A stretch of DNA of 64,000 nucleotides from Hygrocybe punicea (GCA_963556145.1 OY744465.1:6572001-6636000); one strand, 5' to 3'; counted from the first letter of the stretch, positions 1 through 11,739 are shown. A program made the numbers and translations. Notes: a model not told the origin generated them from the letters alone.

Positions 1-46
1 TACAATACTTGTGCTCAAATTCATCTGAAAGTATGAAGGAAAATGT

Positions 47-956
47 TACTTGTAAGGTACTGTTTTAATACTTTTAAGGCACTGTTTCAATACTTTTAAG
101 ATACTTTTGCAATACATTTAGAGAACTTGGCAAAATAGTACAGTACTGCTCCAATACTGGTCAGATACCTTGCAAAATGGTATTGGACGGTTATTTAATG
201 CTAAAACCGGGAAATTGGGAATCACAATTCTGGGAATTGGGAATCACAATTTTGGGAAGTGTGTAGATTGGTTTGGAATTCACTGGAATTTGCATGGAAT
301 TGTCATTTGAGTTCACCAGTGTATGTCTGAGCGACTCACAGGCTGAGAAATTGTATGGGTTTGTTTGGAATTGTCTGCAATTCCCAAAGATTTCAGAGAA
401 ATCTGTACAAGTCTGGTAGGGCCGAGTGGCTCAGCAGACGTCAAGTTACCTCCAATCCCAATTCCAAACAAATCCAAACAAATCCTCAGTCCTCGAGTGG
501 CTCAGTGGGATTTGCGTTGACTCCGGTGAGCTGAAAAGACAATTCCCTGCAAATTCCAATGAATCTCAACCAAATCCATGCAATTCCTTGGTCCTCGAGT
601 GGCTCAGCAGTATTCAGCTTGGCTCCAGTGAGCTCAAAAGACAATTCCATGCAAATTCGAACAAATTCCCAACAAATCTGTGCAATTTCTTGGTTCTCAA
701 GTGGCTCAGCAGGATTTGTGTCGACTCCATTGAGTTCACAAGACAATTCTGAATCGTGATTCCCAATTCCTAGAATTGCGATACCCAATTTCCTGGTTTT
801 AGCATTATATAACTGTCCAATGCCATTTTGCAAGGTATCTGACCAGTATTGGAGCAGTACTGTACTATTTTGCCAAGTTCTCTAAATGTATTGCAAAAGT
901 ATCTTAAAAGTATTGAAACAGTGCCTTAAAAGCATTAAAATAGTACCTTACAAGTA
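47..956. repeat. Inner long inverted repeat (arms ~200 bp)
   Basis: Bases ~47-250 and ~755-956 pair as reverse complements with few mismatches, sharing stretches such as the CAGTACTGCTCCAATACTGG block. The centre (~420-752) is a tandem array. The arrangement looks like one foldback element lying inside another. Confidence 0.7.
420..752. repeat. Tandem repeat, ~101 bp unit, about three copies
   Basis: The phrase CTCGAGTGGCTCAG or a close variant recurs near 493, 594 and 696, each followed by a shared block with TGAGCT, AGACAATTCC and CAAATTC. The 108-residue open frame across it merely translates the repeat and is not taken as a gene. Confidence 0.65.
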
Positions 957-1023
957 TTGAAAAAGTATCTTAAAAGTATTGAAACAGTATCTTAAAAGTA
1001 TTGAAACATTATCTTAAATCCAA

Positions 1024-1396
1024 CACTGGATGCAAGTCATAGTATTTCAACTCAAAATATCTTGAAGTTATCTGGAAATTAATCCATGTTACTTTGATAC
1101 ATCATTGTAAGAAAAAGTTTAAAAACATTTTGAATAATGTCAGTTCATTTTAAAGCAAGTTATCATAAAAATATCTTGAGTGCTATCTTAAAAGAAATAC
1201 AATTTCACAGTCTTTGAATATCTTTCTTTTCTTATAATTTTTATCATATCTTTATCATACCCTTTTCAGAAATATACAAAGAATATGCACTATATATTTA
1301 AATGTTCTCTCCAAATGACATGTTAAAATAATATAGATTACTTTCCAAACAATTTCAAGATATTTTTATTAGAAATATTATGGCTTGCATCCAGTG
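1024..1396. mobile_element. Small inverted-repeat element nested in the foldback
   Basis: CACTGGATGCAAG at 1024 is matched by CTTGCATCCAGTG ending at 1396, and pairing continues imperfectly for about 55 bases on each side. The trinucleotide CAA flanks both ends, which could be a 3-bp target duplication, but this is too short to be sure. It is likely a MITE of unknown superfamily. Confidence 0.5.
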
Positions 1397-1656
1397 CAAC
1401 ATATCACAAGAGTACTATACTATTTCACAATGTATCTTGAAAGGATTCAAAAGGTATTGTAGTAGTGAAAGTGGAACAACTTCATTACTGGTTTAATACT
1501 TTGATTCATCTTAGTCTGTAAGTATTCTATCCAAACTATACAGTACATTGCTGTAGATACAGTAAAAGTAGTGAAACAAAAGGCTTGATCTTATTGAAAA
1601 GGTATGAGTAACATTTTCCTTTAGACTTTCAGATGAATTTGAGCACAAGTATTGTA

Positions 1657-2419
1657 TTTATGTCTGAATACTGTTACAATACCATGTTTAAATTATGGTA
1701 ATGATATTTAGTATACTTGTCAAGTACTTTCAAGATACTGTGTGACATGGTATGCTACTGTGCACCCTGTGTGGTCGGAAAGTCAGAACAAGATGTTGGA
1801 GAATCAGAATGGTACAAGATAAAGAAAATGATAGGGGAAACATCCAGAAAGGTTTCTTGGATAAGAGAAATGAATAGGAGTTGATGGGATGGTGAAGAAA
1901 GACAGAAGAATGTGAAATTGAAACAAAGAGAAAGAAAGGATATTATATGGGCATGATATCATACTGGATAAAATCAGATAAATGATGGGGAGGTGAAATG
2001 AAGAGTGAAATGAAAGGAAATGAAATAGTATCTGACAGAAACAGTATCAGTCTGATATGAGATGGCTTTGTCCTGGTGGTGCGACAAGTTTGGGAGCGAT
2101 TGATAGTTGTTAAAAGGTGTTGGAAGAGTTCACAAATGTTCATAAGATCAGATGGTATTAGGATAGAATAAATGGAGAGTTAAAGTACATCCAATTCACA
2201 TATTCAGAGGATTGTATGGTGCATATCACCAGTTCTGTGAGGTCTGTTATTGTCAATTCTATAACAAAGGTCTGCTCCAGATTGAACTTACCATCTTATG
2301 GAGCACAATTCTCAAAGTTGTACTGAATGATAATAACCAACCTCATGACAATGCCAGACCCTTGATACTATACCCTGAATGCCCCCAAAAGCTTCAACAA
2401 ATTCCAAATGAGTGAGCCC
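1657..2419. other. No recognisable feature
   Basis: AT-rich sequence with only short open frames without codon structure or recognisable motifs. I see no gene, RNA or repeat boundary here. Confidence 0.5.
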
Positions 2420-3480
2420 TTTCAGCATATCTTTTCCATGAAACATGGGTCAGCCAGGATGGACAATTCCCACTTGAAGTGGTCCAGCCAACCTCAGCCG
2501 ACCAATATCTTTTCCCAAGGCAGATGGCTTGGCTAAGGCATACAGCTGGCCAGCTCGAGTGGGTTGGCCAACTGGGGGATATTTCCCCCAAACCTGGTGG
2601 GGGTTTCAGCTTGCCATCAGGCATGGGTTGGCCAAGCGTCTGCCATATATTGGCTGCCCATTAGACATGGATTGGCTGACCCATTGGAATATATTAGCTG
2701 CTCATTAGGCATGGGTTGGCTGACCCTCTGCCATATATTGGCTGCCCATCAGGCATGGGTTGGCCAACCCTTGGCCATATGTTGGCTGCTCATCAGACAT
2801 GGGTTGGCCAACCCATTGCAATGTATTGGCTGCCCATCGGGCATGGGTTGGCTGATCCAACTGGATATATTGGCTGCCCATTAGGCATGGGTTGGCCGAC
2901 CCTCTGCCATATATTGGATGCCCATCAGACATGGGTTGGCAGACCATTGCAATGTATTAGCTGACCATTGGGCATGGTTTGGCTGATCCAACTGGATATA
3001 TTGGCTGCCCATCAGAAGTGGGTTGGCTGCCCATCAGGCATGGGTTGGCTGACCCAACTGGATATATTGGCTGCCCATCAGGAATGGGTTGGCCATTCCA
3101 TTATATTGGCCAGCCATTAGGCATGGGTTGGCCGACCCACTGGGCATATGGCCATCAAGCATGGGTTGGTGAACACAACTGGATATATTGGCTCACCATT
3201 AGGAGATGTGTTGGCCAACCTATTGGCATATATTGGCTGGCCATCAAGCATCAGTTCACCAATACAGCTGGATATTGGCTGGCCATTATGCATGGGTTGG
3301 CCGACCCACTGGATATATTGGCTTGCCACCAGACATGGATTGGCCAACCCACTGGATATATTGGCTTGCCACCAGGCATGGGTTGGCTGACCCATTGGCT
3401 ATATTGGCTGGCCATCAAGCATGGATTGGCTGACACAACTGGATATATCAGCTGGCCACCAGGGGTTGTGCATCAAAAGT
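2420..3480. repeat. Dispersed repeat, copy 1: ~200-bp head plus 44-bp minisatellite
   Basis: Bases ~2440-2640 form a unique-looking head that is repeated at ~43590-43796 in the same orientation. It runs into an array of ~44-bp units built around CATGGGTTGGC, ATATTGGCTG and CCCATCA. Because 44 is not a multiple of three, each unit shifts the frame, so open frames occur in several frames on both strands; these are artefacts of the repeat. Units are diverged in this copy, and the array fades out near 3480. Confidence 0.8.
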
Positions 3481-4109
3481 TCAGAACCAGGATTAGCTTT
3501 TCCTGGTCAACTGGTCTGAGGCAATACTAGCTACATTCAGGTTGCCTAGCCAGGGACTCAGGTGGATTCACCCTCCCTGAATTCCTATTTGAAGACCCAT
3601 GGTAGCAAGTGCTCATTGCTGAGGACTGGCCACCGATGGTTTGGCATGCAGGGATGCCACAATATTCACTAAAAAGTAATCCTTGAAAACAGTATTGTTA
3701 GTAATCAGGCAACAGCAATCCCTTACCTGAATGCACACATGACAAAGACAATACCTAACTATGGAAAAAGGCACATACCAAGTAAACAAAGTAGCCCTGT
3801 GAACTCAATGGACATGACCAACAAATTCCAAGGAAGCCACATACCAGTCATGCCAATGACACTCCAGTATCTTTGGTTGTTGCCACGTAAAGATCCTGTT
3901 CTGTCATCAAAAGTGGTAGTGGTGGTATTGAGGTAAGATAAAATTTTTAACTGCATTTGATGGGCTTGTAGTGATTTGTTCTGTTGAGGGTGTCACACAT
4001 GTAGACACACTTTGTTGATGATCATATGATACACATGATAGACACATGATATGCACGTGATATGCACGTGATACACGTGGCTCAACTTTCTGACCAAAGT
4101 TAATGGTAT
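3481..4109. other. No recognisable feature
   Basis: Between the minisatellite and the simple-sequence locus there is no gene I can support. A short degenerate array of ATACACATGATAG / ATGCACGTGATA variants occurs at about 4028-4078. Confidence 0.4.
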
Positions 4110-5600
4110 ATGTATCTACATAGGTTACAAAATAAAATAATAATGGGGGGATTCTCCACATATCACACTTGCCCTCCCCTTGCTGTTGTGGGTGCTGGTG
4201 TTGGTTCTGTTGCTCCTGCTGCTGCTGCTGCTGAATTTGGGCCATCTACTTCCTCCTGTCCTCGTCCTCGCTGTCTTTGCCATCTTCGTTGTCTGTCTTT
4301 CATTGCCCCCATCCCCATACCTGTACTCACTGCCATCCTCGTCCTCGTCCTCGGCGTCCTCATCCCTGTCGTCCTTGCCCCTGCCACCCTTGTCCTCGTC
4401 CTTGCCCCCTTGTACTTATCATCCTTGCCCTTGTTGTCCCTGTCCTTGCCATCCCTGTGCTTGTTGTCCCTGTCCTCCTCCTCGTCCCTGTGTGGTGGCA
4501 CATGGCAGTTGGCCCCATTCCCATTTGTGTTGTCGTTGCTGTCCCATTTGCCATACTGTTTGCTGTCCTGTTTGCTGTCCTGTTCTTGCTGTGTCCATCT
4601 TCGTTGTCCCCATTTCGGTTGTCCTTGTTGTCCTGGCTTCGTGGTCCTCATCCCCCTGTCCTGGTCATCCTCGTTTCCATTGTCCATTTTCCTCATTCCC
4701 GTTTCCGTGCCTGTCCTCCTCACCATCCTCATCTTTGTTCTCCCTGCCCATTGTTGTCTTCCCATTGTTGTAGTTCCCAGTCTCATTCCCATTCCTGTTG
4801 TTGTTGTCTTCCCCGTTTGTGCTGTCTGGTCTCCATCATCGGTGTTCCCATCCCATTGTCATTCTCGCCATCTTCATTCTCGTCATTGCAGTTCCTGTTC
4901 TTGTGGTTCCCATTCCTGTTCTTGTGGTTCCCATTCCTGTTCTTGTGGTTCCCGTTCCCATTTCACGGTTCCTGTCCCCTCTGCTGTGGCTGGTCCATGT
5001 TGCCATTGTTGCCATTGCCATTGTTGTCGTGCCAGGCCTCTTTTGACCTCGCCAGGTAATGTTGCCACAACTATAGCCGATGTTTTTCGAAAAACAGCTA
5101 TATCATTGTCAATAAGATAGTAGAAATTATGAGAATATTTGGGTGCATAGATTACATGAAAAGTCAGAGGGTCCTCTGCCAACATTAGTTGATGCAATGA
5201 GTCCCTGGTCCCTTATTTGACCATCCTTAAATTGTAGTTGATTCAAGTACAATTTAAAGTCGGTCCAATAAGAGCCCAGGGACTCATTGCATCGACTAAT
5301 GTTGGTGGAGGACTCTCCGACCTTTCATGTAATCTATGCACCCAAATACTCTCATAATTTCTACTATTCTATTGACAATGATATAGCCATTTTTCGAAAA
5401 ACTTCGGCTATAGTCGTGGCAACACTATCACCAGGAGGCTGTTTCCTGGACCCGTTGCATTTGCGGTTGCCATCCATGCCATTCTGTTATGGGCGTCGCA
5501 TTGTTGGCTTCCGTCCTGGTGTTGCTGTTGGTGTGACAGTTGTCGCGGTTGTCTGAAGCAACATTGCTGAAAAACCATGTGGAATTAGTTAGTAGAGTAA
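4110..5600 (-). other. G/N/T/Q-rich simple-sequence exon-like locus, split by a hAT MITE
   Basis: On the minus strand this region is built from near-repeats such as GGGAAC, GGAATG, GACAAGGAC and CAACAACAG, giving hydrophilic G, N, T, D, R and Q-rich translations. The plus-strand translations are L/C/S/P-rich shadows. At the minus-strand upstream end (~5550-5610) there is an intron-like acceptor region: TACTAAC branch-type sequence, a pyrimidine tract and CAG, followed by D-N-R-D-N-C-H codons. This resembles the exon starts of the spliced frames in the hAT elements at 49-53 kb. Two minus-strand frames are used on the two sides, so it may be decayed. A protein product is not established. Confidence 0.4.
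5057..5427. mobile_element. hAT-type MITE (371 bp, long inverted arms)
   Basis: Ends read TAATGTTGCCAC and GTGGCAACACTA, near-perfect inverted copies that extend to ~150-bp arms with a ~60-bp loop. It is flanked by TCGCCAGG (5049-5056) and TCACCAGG (5428-5435), an 8-bp duplication with one mismatch. An 8-bp target duplication and a TAGTG-like terminus are hallmarks of the hAT superfamily. There is no coding capacity. It shares its terminal TAGTGTTGC sequence with the two larger elements at 48994-50240 and 52381-53507. Confidence 0.85.
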
Positions 5601-6387
5601 ACAAAAGAAACATAAAATAAAAACTTAGTGTGCTTTTCTTCTACACTGTTTGCCCATTGAAGTCGAGATGAAGAGTAATGTGGTTTGAACACGCGTGAGA
5701 ATTTCAACCGGCATTTGCCGGTGTAGAGGCTCCGGGCCATCTGGACCCGAATCCCCTTCATATTCCACTTCATCCCTGTCCATTCTCATTCATCCATCGT
5801 CGATTCCACTCGATTCCGTTGATTCCGCTCCGGATCCCGCTCCGGAATCGTTCCCACTCAAGATGCGCTGTCTCTAACGACCCGGAATCTCTTCGTATAT
5901 AGTTACATATCATATATCATCGTTTCCCGTCACCTAGTATATAGCCCCAATCCACTCCACTCCTCTCCACTACACTCCTATCACCTTACAGCCTTCGCTT
6001 GTAGTACATAGTTACTATAGCACAGGATCCCTCACAGTAGTATAAAAGGTGTACTTTTACACTACAAAGATGTAGATTATCACCCTCCATCATAGTAGAT
6101 TACTGCTCTCTACCACATATTATTACTCCCTTTCAGTTCTATCCTTTAGTCCACTCTTCATCTTAGTTATATTAGTCTTCGTATTCCCTTCCCCCACACT
6201 TCACCTCTGATCCGGAACCTCGGATTCGGGTTGGATTGATTAGACACCATAGAAAACACTTCACTCCTCTGATCTCTTTCTAGCAGATCACCCCCTTTCT
6301 AGTAGATTCCCATTCCGGATCTACACCTGAACTCGCCGTCACACCGGTTTCCTAAACAGGCCGAAATTGCCATATTGGTACAGGTGG
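5601..6387. other. Unassigned flank of the first Gypsy element
   Basis: Pyrimidine-rich sequence containing a TATAAAAGG motif near 6041 and several short near-repeats of TAGTAGATTA/CTAGCAGATC. The texture resembles an old LTR or promoter region, but I find no partner copy in the window, so I leave it unassigned. Confidence 0.3.
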
Positions 6388-6788
6388 TGTTATGATTTCT
6401 TACTAAGTCGTGCTTACTTTCTTTCCTTTTCTTCTTTCCTCTCCTCGTCTACTTACTTCGTCATTCTTTTTACATATGCGCTGCCCTCTCTCTCCGCTTA
6501 GTCGTATCATACGACCAATGCTGTATGTTATCTCCTTTCTTACATGTTTCATCCCTTGTTACCATATGCTACGGCACATAGCCCCAATCCCTTTCCTTAT
6601 AGTATAGCCACTTCCTTGGACTATATAAGTAGTCTACATTCGTCATGTACTATAGACTTTAAATTTCGTATCAACTCGTAACTCAATCGCTTCTTCTCAT
6701 ACTAAGATTGACTACCTTCGGAACCTAAGCCCCCTTTCTCTAAACCGTCTTGTGAAGTAAAACTATCGGCTTACTCCGTCGCATTACA
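6388..6788 (+). repeat. 5' LTR of Gypsy-1
   Basis: Begins TG, ends CA and matches 12920-13320 along its whole length by eye. It contains a TATA box at 6622-6628 and the probable transcript start at about 6654. The 65-codon frame inside it is repeated in both LTRs and is not a gene. Confidence 0.95.
6622..6664 (+). promoter_or_regulatory. LTR promoter: TATATAA and predicted transcript start
   Basis: TATATAA at 6622-6628 lies about 30 bases upstream of AGACTTTAAAT (6654-6664). That 11-mer is exactly complementary to the primer site just after the LTR, so the RNA 5' end is expected at about 6654. Confidence 0.75.
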
Positions 6789-6789
6789 G

Positions 6790-6800
6790 ATTTAAAGTCT
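6790..6800 (+). promoter_or_regulatory. Self-priming primer-binding site
   Basis: ATTTAAAGTCT starts two bases after the 5' LTR and is the exact reverse complement of AGACTTTAAAT at 6654-6664 inside the LTR. In the Tf1/sushi group the first ~11 nt of the RNA fold back and prime minus-strand DNA synthesis instead of a tRNA. No tRNA-like TGG primer site is present here. Confidence 0.85.
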
Positions 6801-7012
6801 CCTTCACCTCTGCTTGCTCGCCCACCATACCTCCTCGCACTCGATCCCAATCCGCTGCTACGTCTGCAGGCTTTGGCTCTTCTTCTCCTCGCTTTCCTGA
6901 TCCTACTCCATCCACTTCTCGCTTCCAACCCTTTCGGAGACAACCACCACCTCCACCTTCACCACCTTCCCCTCCTTCTCCATTAACCCCACCTCCCCCG
7001 TCTCCACCACCA

Positions 7013-8140
7013 ATGGCTGATCTTGCTGCTCAACTTCAACAACTACTCCAACGTATCAATACTCTCGACAATGATCTTACAACCGCCAATAATGAAATTG
7101 CCGCTCTTCGTGCTGCTGCTGCTGTTCCTCCTCCACCTCCTCCGCCGCCTCCTCCACCTCCCCCTGCTGCCCCTACTGTAAAAATCGCGAAACCAGACGA
7201 CTTCGATGGCAAACCCGAAAACGTTGAAAAGTTCCTTCATCAATGCGGTGTCTTTCTTCGTGCGCAAGCATACACAGACTCGCAAAAGGTTCTTTTGGGT
7301 TTATCGTATATGAAGTCTGGAAGCGCTCTACCTTGGGCCGAAAACAAGGTCCAGAGTCCCGCTTTCGCTACCTACACTTGGGCAAATTTTGAAGTGGATA
7401 TTCGTTCTGCCTTTGGAGACGTTGATCGCGAGGCAACGGCCCGCTTGAAGATAAAACAGGTTAAGCAAGGCAAGGATACCGTCGATGAATACGTCGTTCA
7501 CTTTGAAGAATACGAGACGCTTACTGGCTTTAACGATCAAGCCCTTATTGGATGTTTCAAGGATGGATTAAATCAAGCGATCATTTCGAAAATATTCGCC
7601 CTCGCTGTCATGCCTACCACCCATCAAGAATGGAAACAATACGCTAGTCGATTCGATCGACAATACCGCGAATATCTCGCAACCGTTTCCACTTCCTCGA
7701 AATCTATTGGTAAAAAGAAGGAAACCCCTAAAGCTTCCGCCTCTCCCTCTACTGCTTCAAAAACCCATACTCCCACCGCTTCGTCTTCGACCTCTACACG
7801 TATCAAATCAGAACCGGTTGACCCCGTTATTGCCGCACAAAGAAAAGCTGCGGGACAATGTATCATATGTGGCTCAAAAGAACATTGGGCTAACAATTGT
7901 CCCACTCGCGCTTCTTCTACTTCTACCGCTTCATCGTCGCGCAACAACAACCGCTCCTCTCGTGGTCGAGGCAAACGCTCTCACAATATTCGCGCAATAA
8001 CTAGGGATGGAGAACAAGGAACTTCTGGGACTTCTTCGGCAAAAGACAAGGATGATATTTATACCACATCGGGTGTGTCCAAAATGAGCTCTGCAGAAAA
8101 GACGGCCCTCACTTACAAACTTGTACACGAGGGATATTAG
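7013..8140 (+). CDS. gag: Gag polyprotein of Gypsy-1
   Basis: A 375-residue frame. The N-terminus is a short coiled coil (LQQLLQRINTLDNDL) followed by a proline run. A retrotransposon capsid region follows (about residues 60-225, starting around the DDFDGKPENVEKFL motif). A basic serine/threonine-rich stretch leads to one CCHC zinc knuckle (C-I-I-C-G-S-K-E-H-W-A-N-N-C) near residue 285, which packages the RNA. It ends with TAG at 8138-8140, inside the open pol frame, which begins after a stop at 8053. Pol is in the -1 frame relative to gag, so a Gag-Pol fusion would need -1 frameshifting in 8056-8140; I could not pick a clear slippery heptamer. Confidence 0.9.
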   Translation: MADLAAQLQQLLQRINTLDNDLTTANNEIAALRAAAAVPPPPPPPPPPPPPAAPTVKIAKPDDFDGKPENVEKFLHQCGVFLRAQAYTDSQKVLLGLSYMKSGSALPWAENKVQSPAFATYTWANFEVDIRSAFGDVDREATARLKIKQVKQGKDTVDEYVVHFEEYETLTGFNDQALIGCFKDGLNQAIISKIFALAVMPTTHQEWKQYASRFDRQYREYLATVSTSSKSIGKKKETPKASASPSTASKTHTPTASSSTSTRIKSEPVDPVIAAQRKAAGQCIICGSKEHWANNCPTRASSTSTASSSRNNNRSSRGRGKRSHNIRAITRDGEQGTSGTSSAKDKDDIYTTSGVSKMSSAEKTALTYKLVHEGY

Positions 8141-11100
8141 ATATTTCAGATTCAGATTCTTCGACTACCCTGGATCTTTGTACACATAACAACGAACAAT
8201 ATTATCATTGTCTTGGTTCATTACGCTCTTCCGACGAAACATTAATCGTCAATCTATGGCTCGAAACCACTGACACTGGAGAACGATTCCCTGTTCACGT
8301 TTTAATCGACACTGGCGCTTCTGGCTGTTTCATCAACCGCCATTTCGTGGAAAACAATTCCCTTTCCTTCTCATATTTGGAAGAACCAATACCCGTACGT
8401 AATATCGATAGGACGCCTAACCGAGATGGACCTATTGATAAATCCTGCGACGTCATCCTTTACGCGCCACCGTCTTACCATGAACGCCTCACGCTTGAGA
8501 TTTCCTCGCTAGGCGACTTCGACGTCATTCTCGGCTTTCCTTGGATTCGAAAACACAATCCATACACCGGTGTTATAGAGAAAACCCTTGAAATATTTCA
8601 GGCCGGAATTCCCTCGACATCCCTGACCGTGGATTCGATGTATGAAAACAAGATCGACTCCGAATCGAACTCTTACGAAGAATATATTGCTTCACTCGAT
8701 CTCGCCTCCGATTCGAACTTCTTTTCCTTTTCCCGAGATCAAATTCTAAAAACTATCAACGGCATTTCCCTCGGAGATACCTCTCGTCCTACTACTGTTG
8801 AAGAAGATATGAAGGCGTTTATACCGGAGAAGTATTGGAATTATTCAGACGTTTTTCTTAAACAGCATTTCGACCAACTTCCTCCTCATTCCGAATTCGA
8901 TCACGCCATCAATCTCAAAGATTCCTTCAAACCCCAACAGGGCAAGTTGTATTCGTTATCTCCTCGAGAACAAGTCGAACTCGATAAATTCTTGGAAGAA
9001 AATCTTTCGACTGGACGTATTCGCCCCTCCAAATCCCCCCAAGCCGCTCCCTTCTTCTTTGTGAATAAAGGTGAAGAAATTAACGCTCTAGGTTCAGATC
9101 CTGGACTTCGCCCCGTTCAGGATTATCGCTATCTTAATGCTCACACCATTCGCGATCGCTACCCTCCTCCGCTTCTTTCCGAAATCCTCCAACAACCAAA
9201 ATTCCAAACAGCGAAACATTTCACTGTTATCGACATTCGTTGGGGATACAACAATATTCGGATTAAGGAAGAAGACGTATGGAAGGCTGCCTTTGTTACG
9301 AACCGTGGTCTCTTCGAACCTACCGTTATGTTCTTTGGACTCTGCAATGCCCCCGCCACTTTTCAACGAATGATGAATATTCGATTTCATGATGTTCTTA
9401 CCTCCGGATGTGTATTCATTTATATGGACGACATCATTATCCTCGGAGATACCCATGAAGAACTCGAAGCGAATACTCGTCGCGTACTCAATATCATGCG
9501 CAAGAACAATCTCTCTTGCAAACCCGTCAAATGTCAATTCGAAAAGGACTCTGTTAAGTATCTTGGTCAGATCATCTCTCATGGCGAAATCGCTATTAAT
9601 CCTGCCAAGATTCGTTCTATTTCTGATTGGCCAATTCCCAAATGTGTTCGAGACGTTCAATCATTCCTAGGCACCATGAACTTTTGGCGCAGATTTATCA
9701 AAGACTTTTCCACTATCGCTCGACCTCTTCACAATCTCACAAGAAAAGACAACAAATTCGCTTGGACGTCAAACTGTCAACTCGCATTCGATTCCCTTAA
9801 AAAATCAATTACGTCTGAACCTATCCTCAAAGCTCCCCAACTCGACCTCCCTTATATCCTCGAAACCGATTCCTCCAGCTTCGCAATCGGTGCTGTCCTT
9901 ATGCAAAAACATGACGATAAGCTTCATCCTATTGGTTATTATTCCGCTTCACTCTCTCCTGCAGAATGAAACTATTCGACTCCCGATCAAGAGCTTCTAG
10001 CCATCGTCAAATCGTTATCACACTGGCGTCATCTACTCGAAGGAGCTAATCATACTATTGTCATCAGAACCGATAATCAAGCTCTCAAATACTTTATGAC
10101 AAACCGCTCCCTCTCACGTCGCCAAGCTAGATGGTCTGAACTTCTCAGTCACTTCGATTTCTGTATAGAACATATCCCTGGAACACGTAACCGTGCTGAT
10201 GGCTTATCTCGCCGCCCCGATTATTTCCCTGAAGGTCCCGACAACTTGGATAGAACACTACTTTCGGAATCCCACTTTCTCAATGCGATCATTAATTTAT
10301 CCTCTCCAAGATTTCTCAATCGACTTCGCTTCCCATCCCCATTGCCACCTTACATCTCTTCTAAAATCTCAGATTCCTCTTCCCGATGGTCCCTCATAGA
10401 TGGATTGGTCCGCGATGCTAGAGAACGTATAGTTGTGCCCAAGGTTGTTTCTCTGCACACCGAGATTATTCGTTTGGCTCATTCACCGCCTCATGCTGGG
10501 CATCCTGGAATAGAAAAGACATGTGACCTTATCTCTCGCGATTATGTCTGGGAATCACTTCATCGAGATGTTTCCAATTTCATTGCCTCTTGTCCTGATT
10601 GTCAACGTACTAAGATTTTACGTTCACGCCCTACAGGACTATTACACCCTCTTCCTCCCGCTTCTACAGCATGGGAAGAAATCACTGCGGACTTTATAAC
10701 GCAGTTACCACTCTCTTTCGGATTCGACGCAATCTTTGTCATAGTTGATCGCTTTACGAAACGTGCTCATTTCATTCCTACTACTTCGGCACTTTCCGCT
10801 GAAGGCGCAGCACGACTCTTTCGAGATCACATCTGGAAATCGCACGGATGGCCAAAAAAGATCATTTCTGATCGTGGAACCCAATTTGCAGCAAAATTCA
10901 CCGCTGAACTCAACAAACTTCTTGGAATCGATACGGCTTTATCTACCGCCTATCATCCCCAAACCGATGGACAAACGGAACGCACTAATCAGGAACTGGA
11001 ACAATACCTCCGGCTCTACACCAACTTCATGCAATCCGATTGGTCCGAATGGTTATCACAGGCTGAGTTCTCTTATAACAACCGCTTGCATTCTTCCACC

Positions 11101-11739
11101 GGCTTCTCCCCTTTCTATTTAGAATATGGCCGCCATCCCTGAACTCCCTTATCTATCGACAAACCGGAATCCAATAATCCCTCCGCTAATGATTTTCTCA
11201 TGACCCTACATGATGCGCAATACGCCGCAAGTCACTCGTTACAACGAACCGCTGATGACATGAAGCACTTCGCCAATAGAAAACGTAAAAATATCGCCTT
11301 CGATATTGGACAACTTGTTTGGTTGGACATACGAAACCTCAATACCGGACGACCTATGAAAAAACTAGATGTTCGACGCACTGGACCCTTCCCTATCATC
11401 GACCGCATTTCCCCTGTGGCCTACAAACTCCAGCTTCCACGCTCTTGGAAGATTCACCCTGTCTTTCACGTTTCTTTACTGCAACCGGCTATTGTTGACG
11501 AACAGTTACATCCCCCTGTGACAAATGACAACTTACGTCCTCCTCCTGATATCATTGACGAACACGAGGAATACGAAGTTGAAACCGTCATCGATCATCG
11601 TTATCGCCGCCGCAAGAAAGAATATCTCGTGAAATGGAAAGGCTACTCCGCCGATGAAAATACCTGGGAACCTCTTTCCAATTTGCGCCATGCACGTGAT
11701 GCAATTCTAGAATATGAAGATCGAAGAAATACCACGTGA
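8056..11739 (+). pseudogene. pol: Pol of Gypsy-1 (PR-RT-RH-IN-chromodomain), two internal TGA codons
   Basis: One frame runs from 8056 to TGA at 11737-11739, interrupted only by TGA at 9967-9969 and 11140-11142. Domains in order: aspartic protease with L-I-D-T-G-A-S around 8305; reverse transcriptase with Y-M-D-D at 9421-9432; RNase H across the first stop; integrase with an H-H-C-C zinc motif (~10490-10600) and D, D, E residues in ADF, SDRG and NQE contexts; and a C-terminal chromodomain (~11565-11730, with Y-L-V-K-W-K-G and W-E-P). The chromodomain directs insertion to marked chromatin. Both stops sit where Arg is expected (SPAE-x-NYSTPD and GRHP-x-TP), consistent with CGA changed to TGA. 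Otherwise the frame is intact, so the damage is recent. Confidence 0.9.

Larger units (their letters stand above)
1..1656. mobile_element. Foldback / MITE-like element with nested inverted repeats
   Basis: The first ~49 bases reappear as a near-perfect reverse complement at 1608-1656, giving outer terminal inverted repeats. Inside are a second inverted pair (about 47-250 against 755-956) and a third (1024-1080 against about 1340-1396). No transposase is encoded, so the structure is non-autonomous. The left end coincides with the window edge, so the true boundary and the target duplication cannot be read. The superfamily is not determined. The inverted pairing is direct observation; calling it a transposon is inference. 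Confidence 0.7.

Noticed and set aside
2479..3530. Several overlapping open frames of 60-180 codons on both strands
   Set aside because: They are translations of the 44-bp minisatellite; every frame stays open and the period is not a multiple of three.
4180..5120. Plus-strand frames of 197-336 codons, L/C/S/P-rich
   Set aside because: Reverse-strand shadows of a G/N/T-rich simple-sequence tract; hydrophobic Cys-rich composition comes from the repeats.
6410..6607. 65-codon frame repeated exactly at 12942-13139
   Set aside because: It lies in the LTR and is duplicated because the LTR is; no protein signal.
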